NCBI GenBank assembly: GCA_026413225.1 | Contig: CM048575.1 | Span: forward strand, 6,166,001-6,230,000 | Length of the DNA: 64,000 nucleotides | Origin: Otis tarda | Taxonomy: Eukaryota; Chordata; Aves; Otidiformes; Otididae | Direction of reading: 5' to 3' | In this document: positions 1 to 10,125 of the stretch, one piece after another | Numbering within the stretch: position 1 is the first letter of the stretch | How the letters are laid out: each line of letters opens with the position of its first letter | Made by a program: the position numbers and the translations under genes | Notes under the pieces: model-generated | The model's input: the letters and a program-made list of their open reading frames with translations, nothing else | What the model was told of the DNA's origin: nothing | Databases searched by the model: none

Positions 1-1040
1 GGGCAAAGCACGTCCCCCCTTGGACGGGGCGCTCGGCTCCAGGACGGCCTGAACCACAATTTTCCCCCCAAAACGAGCTGGGACACAGGCACCTGGTGCC
101 CCGGGATGTTCCTGCGCCTGGCAGCACCACGGCTTTTTCCAGCGTGTCCCTTCGCTCAGACGGCACGGCCGGAGCCTGCACTACCGTCACCGTCACCGTC
201 ACCGGCCCGCGGCCCCGCGTCGCCGAGCCCTTCGCATCCCCGCGGGGTTTTGTTTTCCCTCTGGTTTGGCTCCCGCCTGGATTTTTCAAAGGCTCCAGAG
301 CAGCGAGCGCCCTTCCTCCCCCGGCCGGCGCAGATTGTTCAAATTAGTGCCTAAATGAAAGGATATTGTTGGTTCCTGTGGAGAGATAATAACCTCGGTA
401 GCGGAGGGAATTTCACCCATGCAGAGAGAATTTGCCGGGCCGTTCCCGCCAGGAGAGCCCCTCGCCGGGGTCCGTCTGCCGCGGCCCAAACGGGCTGATG
501 GGAACGGACCCGCCAGGAAGCGGGGCTTTATCTTGGCACGCCAAAAAATCCGCTTTCTGACCTCAAAAATGTGCCACCCGTCCCCGTCCGGCACGGGGGC
601 ACCTGCGGCACGGCAGAGCCCGGCCACGGCCGGGATTAGCGCCGAAAAGCAGCAGCTGCCTCCACCCGCTCGCGCCGTCCCCGCGGAAAAGTGCTCCCGT
701 TCCCAAATGCCCACAGGATTTTGGTTTTCCCACTTGCTTTTCATCCCTCTGCCTCCTCCCGTGGCTTAGGGAAATTTCAGCCCCTCAGCCCTGCCATGGA
801 AAAGGGAGAAGGAGGAAGGAGAATGAGCCCAGCCCTGGAATTCCGCTATTTCTACTTTTATTAAAAAGCAGAGGATTTCAAGCATAAGGAAAATGTCTTT
901 TTCGGTTCAAAAGGCGCCTTCTGCCCCCAAGGCCTTTGCTGCCGGGGGGAACGCGGCCAGCACCAGCTCACCCCGAGCAACGCCCCACGCCGCACCGGTG
1001 CCCATCATCCCCGGCAACGGCGCTGGCGGGACTGTGCCGG

Positions 1041-1120
1041 GACAGGGCGGTGGGACACCACCTGGTGCGGGACAGGGCGGTGGGACATCACCCGGTGCGG
1101 GACAGGGCGGTGGGAAGCCC
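1041..1120. repeat. 30-bp GC-rich tandem repeat, about 2.7 copies
   Basis: Two full units (1041-1070 and 1071-1100) and a partial third (1101-1120), each beginning GACAGGGCGGTGGGA. The full units differ at only two positions. The repeat keeps several frames open and creates artificial Gly/Pro-rich repeated peptides. It lies in non-coding DNA and is best read as a small minisatellite. Confidence 0.85.
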
Positions 1121-1204
1121 CGCGCTCCTCGCAGGCCGCGCTGGCCGGATCGACACCCTGCGCGCAGAGCCCGCCTGCCGCCGTCCCACCTGGCTGCAAG
1201 GTGG

Positions 1205-1590
1205 ACCGTCGTTTAATTTTGCACTCAGAATTTTAATTTTTTTTTCGCAGCCACTTTTGCTCTGCTTGAATTTTAACAGATGTTTTGACTTGTTATAGGT
1301 GAAGGGTAAGTTGAGGAAAAAAAAAAAAAATCCGAAGTGTTTTCTGATTAGAGCTTGTTCAAAGTTCTCAGTGGAGCTGTTTCCACAGCAGAAAATTCTG
1401 AGTATGTGCAATCAAACGTTTAATTTCCACGAACACAATGTAAGATGAGTCCTTCAGGTTAGAATCTGTTACAGTTATTAATCAAAGCAGGGCAGCTGAA
1501 ACGAAACCTTTCATCGAATATTGTGACAAAGGGATAAATTAAAGCATTTATGGAATGCATCAGATTTGTGTCCAAGACCGAAATTTCCAA
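1205..1590. promoter_or_regulatory. AT-rich island, candidate regulatory element
   Basis: An approximately 390-bp AT-rich stretch set sharply in GC-rich DNA. Visible motifs are a TCF/LEF-type ATCAAAG (1481-1487) joined to GTTATTA, a back-to-back SOX-like arrangement ATTGTGACAAAGG (1520-1532), and a TEAD-like GGAATGC (1552-1558). A run of 14 A lies at 1317-1330. The motif reading is direct; enhancer function and conservation are inference. Confidence 0.3.
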
Positions 1591-2590
1591 ATCCTGATGT
1601 TTTCTGCGTTATGAGGTCCAAATGTGGAGCCTTTCTGGCTCAGGACAAGTGTGCAGCAGTCGGGGGGTGCGGGGGCCGTGACCGCGTCGGCGGCGGGGCG
1701 GGAGGGGACGGTGCGACCGCTGCCGCGGGGTGGTGGGGGACAGAGGAGGACCGTGCTGCCCCGAGAGCGGGGGTGCCCTTCCTCCAGCCCTTCCCAAGGA
1801 ACGACGCCCGCCCTTCCCAGCGGGAGCCCCGCTGCAGGGGCTCGCTTGGGTTTTGGGGAGGGGAGCAGCGCAGCCGCTCCCAAACACGCGCAGGGCGTTT
1901 GCAAAGAGCAGATGATGGAAGGATTTCATTTGGCACAGCCGACGGACGGCGATCAAAGGAAAAATTCCGCGCTTAAGCGTATGCAGAGATTTTCATCCCC
2001 AAACCCTCGCAGAAGGAGAAATCCACCCGCCGGTGAGCTCTGGTCGCGGCCAGGCTCGCGCAGCCCCCGCGCTGGGCTCGCGCCGTGGCCGGTGGCTGGA
2101 GCAGGCGCGGGACCCCGAGGTGACGGGCGCAGGGAGGTGTCGCCGAGGGGCAAAGCCGCCCAGAGCCACGGGCCCAGGCAGCGAGCGCACGTCCCTCCCC
2201 CTTCCTCTCCGTTTCCCAAACAATTTCCTAATCAGACCTTTGTCTGGAGTTTATTAGCGATTCACAGGCCAAGAGGAAATGGTGATTTTTGGGTCCTGGT
2301 CTGATGGAGGAGGTGCAGTCGGCATCAATATTCCCCTTCTGTAGCGCAGCAGCGGATAAACCCCAGAGGAAACGTCTGCGGGACGCTCTTGGCAGGGCGC
2401 GTCTCCAGGCCAGGCCAAAACCCTGTTTTGGTTTCGGAAAGCGAAGAGGAAGGACGCTTCTCCCCTGGCACGGGCGGTTTGGCGCGGGAGGTGTCTCCAC
2501 TGCCGGGTGACGGGGCTGCGAGTGTCCCCATCTCCCTTGGCTTGTCCCTCTGGCCGCAGGTTCGCTGGGCTCCCTGGCCCTGCAGCCCCT

Positions 2591-2614
2591 TCCTCCTCCT
2601 CCTCCTCCTCCTCC
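2591..2614. repeat. (TCC)8 microsatellite
   Basis: Eight uninterrupted TCC units in GC-rich non-coding DNA. On the opposite strand it opens a poly-glutamate frame, which is an artefact of the repeat. Confidence 0.9.
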
Positions 2615-3784
2615 TCGCCCCGGTGCCATCCCAAGGGCTGATCCTCGGGGCTGGGAGCTGTTCTGGGGAGCGGGCTCTGACCTCCAGTCCTGTGGAAGCG
2701 GTCTGGCCTCCGCAGGATTCCCAGCTCCTCTGAAATCCAATCTGGCTGCGAATTCCTGGCATTTTTCACCAAATACACCGCAGCTGTCACTGCCTCTGAT
2801 TCTGATGGAAACGTAATCTGGTTTACAGGGAGACGGTGGGCAGCGGGGAGCAGCCCGGGTGCTGGCGCTGTGGGGCTGGGGAGCTCTCCCAGACCCAGCC
2901 CCCTCTGCCCCCTTCCCCTGCCTGTGAATGGTGTTTTCCCCAGAAAATCCCATAGGAAACACGGACAATGCAATGCTGCATGGGATGGGGATGGAGATGG
3001 GGACAGGAACGGCGATAGGGAGAGGGACGAAGATGGAGCAGGGCCAGGGTGGGGCCAGGCTGGCAGCGATGCTCAGCTCCCACCGTCCCCCTCAGAGCCG
3101 GTGGCTTTGCCGGACCCTCTCCGGAGAGGAATGCCAGCACTCGCATAACCTGGGCTTGCTTTCCTGTCCCTCAGCCCACAAAAATGACCAGGATCTATGA
3201 AAACAGGAGCGTTGGGTTTAAATTTTGTGAGGCCAAGAGGACAAACCCTGCACAGCATCCTCCTCCTCCTCCCTCCCTCGGCAGGACCCGCCAGCGCTCT
3301 TTATTTTTGGTTTTCCAGCCCCACAGTCGCCAGGCAGCACGATGGTCCCCACGGCTCCTCTTCCCTTAGGGAATGTTGGACCTGAAGCCTCGGCCATGCA
3401 AAGCCCCTCGCACCAGGGAGGCGGCACGGCCACGCGGCCCGGAGCCGTCGGTCCACGGCATCGCCCGCGGCCACGGCTTCGACGATGCTCGGCCCCGCTT
3501 TCTGCCGGTTGCGGGGAGAGCAGCTCCCGCCCGGCCACCGCTTCGCCCGGGACCCCCTCGCCACCCCCCCTCTTATTTACCCCAATGTGTTTACAATTAC
3601 ACCGAATGCCAAGCCAGCGGTGGCGGCCGCAGCCGGGCCGAGTCAGCGGCGGGGCAGCGTGGGGTTGGAGGTCAGCGCGCTGTTTACTTTAATTTCTCTG
3701 AGAGCTTTTTGGGAGATTTCCCTCCTCCGTTATTAAACTCAGATGAGCTGCTGGGGAGGTTAGGTCGCATGTGGTTCAGGGCAC

Positions 3785-3833
3785 TTTTTTCTTTTGTAAA
3801 ATTTCTTTTTTTTTTTTCCTTTTTTTTTTTTTT
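3785..3833. repeat. T-rich low-complexity tract
   Basis: T12 at 3806-3817 and T14 at 3820-3833 separated by CC, preceded by shorter T runs. No AATAAA or target-site duplication is evident, so it is listed as simple sequence and not as a retroposon tail. Confidence 0.8.
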
Positions 3834-6209
3834 GCAATGTTTCACCCTTAACTCTTTCGGGACGGGTTCCCCGTCTCAGCACCGGGGCTGGGCTCAGCCG
3901 GCTGTGGGACGGTGGCTCCTGGGTGACCAGTGTCCTGGGCAAGCTGGTCCCGGGGTGCTCTTGGCCACGAAGGCGCCCGGCCGAGCCCATCCCGGCATCG
4001 CAGCGTGGCCAAGCACAGCCATCGCCCATGGCCATGCGCAGCCGGAGCGGTGCCCCGTGCGGGACAGGCCAGGAGATGGGAACCGATGGGACCCGGGGAG
4101 GGGAAGAATGTGGAAATCTCCCCCAAAAAATATATGTTTCATTTCCTTCTAGCACCGCAGCCTCCAGCTGGCGTGCACACAGAGCATGCGCACGGGCGTG
4201 CGTTGCAGGCGTGCGGGTGTGCAGCGGGCGTGCATCGCACACGCACGCGGGGCAGAGGGGCTGCAGGCTGAACCTGGGGACCAGTTTTGCTTGGAGCCCG
4301 TGGCTGGGCTCCCATCTCCGGCGTTTCCCCGCAGCAGTGCTGGGTCCCAGCGGTGACGAAAGTGCACGGGGGACTCCTGCAGCCGGGACAGACGCTGAGC
4401 CCAGGGGAAGGGTCCCGCACCCAGGGTCCCAGGGACCCGTTTTGGTGGAGAAACCTGGTGCCAGCGCCTTCTGGGGTGGCTCAGGGGGTCACCTCAGCAC
4501 TCTCCTCCCCTCTGAGCCCCGAGGTGCCCTGCGCTTATCTCACCCAGGATGCCCCGCTCCAAAACCCCAGCGCATCAGGCCCTGCGCTCAGTCTCCTTAA
4601 ACGATTTTTAATTTCCTGGAGGGAAAGCTTTTCATTTATTTCTGGATCAAAGTGGGGGGACGGGGAGGGGAAGACAATTCTGAAATCCATCACTAAGCCC
4701 CCTCCACCTCGAAACCTTCCCTTTCTCCCTGTCCCTGTGGGATCAGCCCAGTCCTCCCTGCGACCCCCCTCTCCCGCGCCCCGAGCCGGGGTTCCCCGCT
4801 GCCGTCCCTGCTGGCAGCGTCCTTGGGGCGAGGGGCAGCTGGGGCTGAGGGGGCGGCTGGCTCGCGGGGAAACGGAGCCGTTTTCATCGCCAGCGGCAAA
4901 TCCCTCCGGTCTCCGTCAGACACAGACAATCCCGGGACTGGGGGTGCTGGGCTGCCCCAGTGCAGAACCGCGGCTGCCGGCCCGCTCGGCGAACCCGGCA
5001 CCAACCTGGCTCCCGCCACGGCCGGCATTTTGGGGAGGAATCCCCCAAACACGCCAGAGCCAGAGGCGAGGGCAGGATTGCAGCAGGCTGCGGCACGTCC
5101 GCGCCCACCGGCCCCGCGGGAATTCCTGGGGTGGGGACAAGCGAAGCCAAGAGAGGAGCAAAGCCCGCTCCTGCCCCGCCAAACTTCAGCTGAACCTCCC
5201 GCTTCCTTCTGCTCGCTGCAGTCCAGACCCTTGATGGAAAAGGCCTGTTCCTCAGTAAACCGGAGGAGAAGGTCCCTGAGCGGATGAAACTTTCTTCCTT
5301 GCTCCCAGCGCCGAATATTTCGCTTTGCTTTGCATTCAGGCCCCGAAAGAGAGCGAAACGCAGACCGGTGCTAACGCGCAAACTCTCCGCTCAAGGCAGA
5401 GCCCATTGTTTGCCCAAATTCTGTTTTCTTTCCTGCCCATTCACAGGCGCGTCTGAGTCGGCTTCTGCCTTTCCGGTGCGACGGGGAGGTTTTGTTTCCT
5501 TAATCTCGGGCTGTCCTAGGAGGAGAGCTGCAGCCCCAGCGCCCCGGTTCCAGCTCCCGCTCCCACCCCACCGATTTCTCCTGGACGGAGGTGTCGGCGC
5601 CAGGGGGCCGGGGCAGCGGGAGCCGGAGAGGCTGCCTAGGGCCTGTCAGGGAGACAGGAAGTTAAAAGAACTTATTTATCACTTCGTAGCGTTATTCCAC
5701 CGCTCCAAACCCTTGCAAAGTCACGGGGGAAGGTCTGCAATCGGCGTGTCTCCCCCACATCCCACCTCCAACAGCCCGCAGCTTCGGAGGGGATCTTTGT
5801 CCGCCCTGAAAGCACCTTCATCCCCTCCTCCTCTTCCTCTGGGCCGAGCCCTCGGCGGGGCGCGCTTTGGGCAGAGTGGGCTCGGGCTGTGGAGCCCATG
5901 GGGTGATGTCTTCCATCCCACGGGACGCTGCTGGAGGCCTCCTCAGGGAGACCCACTCGGGGCAGCCCTGTGGGTATCGGGGGGTTCTGTGGCACCTTGG
6001 CCGCCCCCGCCGCGGCTCCGCGCCGCCGCCACCCGCTGCATCTCCCCCCAACACGCACCCGGGTCCCACAAAGCCTCATTTATCTCCCGAAATGCTCGCG
6101 GTGCTTCATGTGACCCCCCCTCCCGCGCCAGCCTGGCGCTCGTGGGAGCCGTGGGAGCCGTTTGATGTCGCTTTCCCAGCGCCCCGACACCCCGGATCTG
6201 GGCGAGGGG

Positions 6210-6215
6210 AATAAA
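6210..6215 (+). terminator. Possible poly(A) signal AATAAA with GU-rich flank
   Basis: AATAAA in GC-rich DNA, followed within 15-25 bp by TTATTGGTGT, a reasonable GU-rich downstream element. It sits about 350 bp before the presumed C1orf216 start, where the 3' end of an upstream + strand gene would be expected from human order (CLSPN). No exon of such a gene is visible in the preceding 6 kb, so chance occurrence is equally possible. Confidence 0.2.
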
Positions 6216-6479
6216 GGGCCCCATTTATTGGTGTCCTCCCCCACCCCCGTGGGGCCCTGCTGAGGGACAGGGGCTGGGAAGGAGCCATCGTGTCCCAAAT
6301 CCAGCACCCACGTGCACCCAGCCCGGCGCCGGGGCCGTGGGTGGTGGCGGGGGGGGGGGTGCAGCCCCCAGCCCCCTCGGAGCGTCCCCCACCCATCTCC
6401 CTAGGATGAGTGACACGAGTGGGACTTTCCCCTTTGCCCCCCCGCCCGGGAGGAGTTTCCCGAAGGATGCGGTGGATGG

Positions 6480-6600
6480 CGCGCAGGATGGAGATGCGCG
6501 CGGGCGGAGCCGTGCGCGGGGTGGGAGCGGTGGGGGGGGGGGGGGCCGCGGAAGTGCGGCCGTGACGCCTCCCCACGCGCGGCCGCTTCCGCTCCCACCC
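6480..6600 (+). promoter_or_regulatory. C1orf216 CpG-island core promoter
   Basis: Very CpG-rich and without an evident TATA box. ETS-type core CGGAAGTG (6549-6556, + strand) and a second ETS core on the opposite strand (CTTCCG, 6586-6591) bracket a CRE half-site TGACGC (6563-6568). This is the usual architecture of a housekeeping-type dispersed promoter. The exact start site cannot be read. It is placed here because a strong splice donor follows at 6631 and the coding exon begins after the next good acceptor. Confidence 0.5.
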
Positions 6601-6630
6601 GCGGCGGCGGCGAACGGGCCCGGGGCGGCG
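6560..6630 (+). other. C1orf216 non-coding exon 1 (5' boundary approximate)
   Basis: The 3' edge is defined by the donor GCG|GTGAGT at 6631. The 5' edge is a guess from the promoter motifs. The intron would run 6631-7879, ending in a pyrimidine-rich acceptor CTCTCTTGCAG. Other donors near 7677 and 7747 (GGGTGAG) could serve alternative first exons. Confidence 0.45.
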
Positions 6631-7895
6631 GTGAGTGCTGGCTGCGGGGGTCGCAGCCCCCCCCCCCCCACCCCGCTCCCCAATTCCACCCCCGTACCGG
6701 CTGCTCCCGGTTTCCCGGCGCAGTGGGCGGAGGGACCTGCCGCCCCCACACCCCACGCCGGTCCCGGGGGTGGGGGAGTGGGGGCTCTGAAAGGGGCGGG
6801 GATGCTCCTCGGTTCGCCCCACAGATGACGGGACACGCGTCCCGCCCGCGGCGCAGCCCCGGCCCACGATCGCGCGGGGCGGTGCGGGTTTGACGGCGGG
6901 GCCGCGCAAGTGGCTGCGAGCCGGTGCGGGGGGGGGGGACGACACACGACACAGGCCCTCACCCCCCTGTCCCTGGTGCCATCCTCGCCCTTGCCAACAG
7001 CGTTTTTAGGTCTGGACTCTCCTTCCCCTGCCCGGGTCATAGCCCACGCAGGGCACGGAGCGGGGGCAGTGGGAGCGGGGTGGCACCGGGCCAGGGGCAT
7101 CTTCAGCCCCTGTCCCGCACCCCAGGCTGGGCACCTGCACCCCTCCTGCCTCCCTGCTGCTTCCCAGGGGCGAAACTGGGGAGCTCGATGGGTTTTCCCT
7201 TCGCGTGACTCTTGGGGCGCGTGTCCGCGCCGGGAGAGAGCTCGGGGATCGGCTCTCACTGCCAGCGACCCCGCACGCAACGCTGGGCTGGTCCCTTCTG
7301 CGCCCAGTCCTGCAGAGATTGAGCAGCCCAGTGGCCTTACTGGTTTGGGCGCTGGCCGAGACCAGTCCCAGCCCATAGCCCGACCCGGCGGAGACGGGGC
7401 AGTGTGTGCAGAGGAGCCCAGGCCGTCTCGCCTGCCTTAAATAAATTTTACTGCTGGTAGGAAACCAGCAATACCAAGCAAGCCTCTGCCTGCCCTGAAT
7501 TAACGTTAGGCAGCTACCAGGAGCACAAACGCTGCTGGAGCCAGGCGTGCCGGCTGCGTGCCCGCGCCACGCTGTGCCCTCCGACAGCGAAGGGCAGCCC
7601 CGGAAGCCTGGGTTTGGGCTGGAGCTCACCGGGAGGAGAGACGGGAGCGGGGTGCCTGTCCCCAGCTTCGGCATCGGGTGAGAAGTTGCCCCTGGACGGT
7701 GTTGGCTGGGGACACGCTGAGGGCGGCGGCGAAACGCCGGGACAGGGTGAGCCCGTGACTTGGGTTCGGTGGATTGAAAGAGCGGGAGATAAAGTAAGAA
7801 ATATTTCAGCTGATGGGAGCTCTGGTTTGCCAGCTCGTGTACCCCATGGACGCGTTACGGCTCTGCGTCTCTCTTGCAGGCACGAGACCGGCAAG

Positions 7896-8726
7896 ATGTT
7901 TGCCGTCTGCCCGCCCGGCGCCCCGGCGAACGCCCCGTTCCGGGGGGGCCCGGCGCTGGGCACGGCCGTCCCGGGGCCTGGGTGCGGGCAGGACTCCAAC
8001 TCCAACTTCGTGGGAGAGGTGTGCGACAGCAACGAGAACTGGAGCCGGCCCGCGCCGGGGTCCCCGCCGGAGGAGGGCTCCAGCCGGAGCGAAAACACGA
8101 CAAATCCGTCTGATAATCTGCTGTTATTAACGCAGAGACAGATGGTCCAGGGCCGGCTTAGGGACGCCGCCCCGAGCCTGGGCGCCGCATGGCCGCGTCT
8201 CCCCGAGCCGGGGGTGCGCAGCCCCCCCGAAGGAGCGGAGGTCAGCAGGGCGGGGGGCCAAACCGCCGCCGAGGAGCCGGCCGGGGGATGCAGCAAGCCC
8301 CTGAGCTCTCCCGCGGAGGACAACGGCTACGGCAGCAGCTCCCTCAGCATCGACAGCCCCGACAGCGCCTGCGGGAGCACCTGGGACCCTCCCGCCGCTG
8401 CCCCGCTCCCCAGGAGCCCACCCCAGTCGGGGGCGGCCGAACCCGAGCCAGGTACCCTCTTCCCAGCGCTGGCGGAGGCCGTGCAGCACCTCCAGGACAA
8501 GGAGCGCTTCAAGGAGCGGGAGAAGGAGAAGCACCACATCCAGCTGGTGATGTACCGGCGCCTGGCCCTGCTGCGCTGGATCCACGGCCTCCAGCAGAAA
8601 GTCGTGGACCAGCAGAACCGGCTGCAGGAGAGCTTCGACACCATCCTGGATAACCGCAAGGAGCTCATCCGCTGCATGCAGCGCGGCCCGGCGCGCCCCT
8701 CCGCCGCTGCCACCCCCAGCCCCTGA
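7896..8726 (+). CDS. C1orf216: C1orf216 orthologue, UPF0500 family protein
   Basis: A 276-aa protein in a single coding exon. The exon opens at 7880, directly after an acceptor (CTTGCAG), and the chosen ATG is the first in the exon; the start MFAV matches the MFA start of the human protein as I remember it. Family-specific segments: DSNSNF (residues 33-38), a serine- and proline-rich middle with VRSPPEGAE (107-115), EDNGYGSSSLSIDS (141-154), and the conserved C-terminal alpha-helical segment (about 188-262) with AEAVQHLQ, a charged KERFKEREKEKHH stretch, MYRRLALLRWI and LQESFDTILDNRKELIRC. The last part has coiled-coil character. No signal peptide or membrane segment is seen. It is longer than the human protein (about 229 aa from memory), the excess being low-complexity Pro/Ala/Gly in the N-terminal half. 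The molecular function is not established. The frame stays open upstream to 7614, but that part is intronic. Confidence 0.93.
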   Translation: MFAVCPPGAPANAPFRGGPALGTAVPGPGCGQDSNSNFVGEVCDSNENWSRPAPGSPPEEGSSRSENTTNPSDNLLLLTQRQMVQGRLRDAAPSLGAAWPRLPEPGVRSPPEGAEVSRAGGQTAAEEPAGGCSKPLSSPAEDNGYGSSSLSIDSPDSACGSTWDPPAAAPLPRSPPQSGAAEPEPGTLFPALAEAVQHLQDKERFKEREKEKHHIQLVMYRRLALLRWIHGLQQKVVDQQNRLQESFDTILDNRKELIRCMQRGPARPSAAATPSP

Positions 8727-10125
8727 GGTGCCGCCGGCGCTGCCCGGTCCTGGCCCTCGCCCTCCCGGCCGGCGCGGGGCTGGCTTGGCAGCGTCTCACG
8801 CCAGTGCAGAGCGGGCGCCAGCAAGCCCACCGTGTCCTTCCCGTCTCTCTCCAACGCAGCTGAGAGTCCTCGAGGCATTCATCTCAATTTTCCCTCTGCA
8901 CGGGAACTCCCGTCCCTCTGCGCCGTGTCCGCCGGCCCGGGGACCGTGTGGCGTCGGGCTGGGCAGCCCTCAGGAGCTCGGCGTTTGCTGAGCCTGGGGT
9001 GACGAGGCTCAGCTTTGAAATTGAATTTACAGTCCCTCGTGCGAGCCCGGCTGAGCCGCGTGTGCCGGGCCGGGCCCCGCGGTGAGCTCCCGGTGCGGGA
9101 GCCGTGAGAGCGAGGGCCTGGGGGCCGCAAAGCTTTTAAGCAAACGCACCTGGGCAAAGCACTGCAGCGCGTGCGCGGGCGCAAGCACAAGCTCATCCCT
9201 CGCCTCGCACCCGCACCCCTGCGCCCGTACGGGAACCTCCCAGCCAAAACTTCGCTCGTGCTTGCGGTGCAGGTTCCTCGGGGCTCACCCGGAGCCTCAC
9301 GTCGTGAACCACGTGTAAAAGCTTTGTGGATGAGATCTAAACTCATGCGGAGAGGGAGAGAGAGAAAAAAAATCATTTTGAAAAGCAACCTCTGAGTGCT
9401 TAAAAATAAATCTAAGTGTCAACTGATTCAAATCCAATATATGGTTTTTTAGATTCAGTATTAGAGAAGAGTTAATTTAGGTTTGTGTGTTTGTGCACAT
9501 CTGTCTGTCGCGGGAGACGCGTTAACATGGTGCATGATCAGGAAGCTGCTTGCAGAGTTGTGCTTCTCGTGTTCATATTTATCATTTGAAAGCAAAGTGA
9601 ATATTTTTTTTCTGATGTACATTTTATCCAGTGAGGACTGCATACAGAATACGAAGAACACTCTTCTCGGAGATTAAAAAGGAGAGGCTGTGTTTGTTTG
9701 CTGTGTTTTGCAGGGCGTTGATGTGACATTATTCTGTGTAAGCTGCTGATGCGGAAGGAGCGGCGGCGGGGCGGTGTCGCTGCACGCCGAGGGCTGAGCC
9801 GGGAGGGCACCGCGCTCCCCGTCCCGCCCGGAGCCGCTGTGCGAAGCCAGGCACTGATTTAGCTTCTCGTCTGCGAAAGGAGGCCGGTGAGGGATTTCAG
9901 AGCTGCTGTTACCCTCAGCCAGAATTTCTCCTGCTGTCGCAAGAGTGGAGCTGACATGCGGCCGTGACTTCGCCGGGACCCCGCTCTGGTCCCTGCCTGC
10001 CTCACGCGGCCTCGCCGCCCTCCCGCTCGCTCGTGTCCAGCGCCTGCTACCTCCGCCGTATCCCAGACGTGTGATCGTGGGCATGTTGCACTCTTTAATA
10101 AAAGCCTTGGAAGTGAAAGAGCCGA
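8727..10125 (+). other. Presumed C1orf216 3' UTR
   Basis: After the TGA stop comes GC-rich sequence, then an AT-rich stretch (about 9345-9740) out of keeping with its surroundings, as is common for 3' UTRs in GC-rich avian DNA. Poly(A) signal candidates are AATAAA at 9405-9410 and at 10097-10102. The transcript end cannot be decided from sequence alone. Confidence 0.4.
9405..9410 (+). terminator. Candidate poly(A) signal for C1orf216 (proximal)
   Basis: AATAAA about 680 bp after the stop codon, in an AT-rich stretch. A second AATAAA (10097-10102), about 1.37 kb after the stop, is the distal alternative. Confidence 0.35.

Larger units (their letters stand above)
1..6479. other. GC- and CpG-rich intergenic DNA upstream of C1orf216
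   Basis: No exon of a recognisable protein is seen on either strand. The many long open frames here are proline-, arginine-, glycine- and serine-rich, overlap one another on both strands, and reflect the scarcity of stop codons in GC-rich DNA. The block holds short AT-rich islands (about 331-417, 1205-1590, 2215-2345, 2735-2830, 4600-4700), a 30-bp tandem repeat at 1041-1120, a (TCC)8 run, two T-runs at 3806-3833, and an alternating purine-pyrimidine stretch near 4170-4250. From human gene order the 3' end of CLSPN might be expected here, but I cannot identify any claspin exon. Confidence 0.55.
6349..6938. repeat. Cluster of G and C homopolymer runs around C1orf216 exon 1
   Basis: G11 at 6349-6359, G14 at 6532-6545, C13 at 6657-6669 and G11 at 6928-6938. 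The G14 and C13 runs flank the presumed first exon and are complementary. Such runs favour G-quadruplex formation and are prone to length error in sequencing and assembly. Confidence 0.85.

Noticed and set aside
4287-6165. Open frames of 315 and 293 codons upstream of C1orf216
   Set aside because: Low-complexity GC-driven translations, no splice-site logic, no recognisable domain, no match to claspin.
6225-7376. 383-codon minus-strand open frame over the C1orf216 promoter/intron
   Set aside because: Pro/Arg/Gly-rich, no family similarity, lies opposite a CpG island where stops are rare. Overlapping open frames exist on both strands.
7614-7895. In-frame upstream ATG extending C1orf216 by 94 codons
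   Set aside because: A splice acceptor (CTTGCAG at 7873-7879) lies between it and the conserved start, and the extra residues do not resemble the family.
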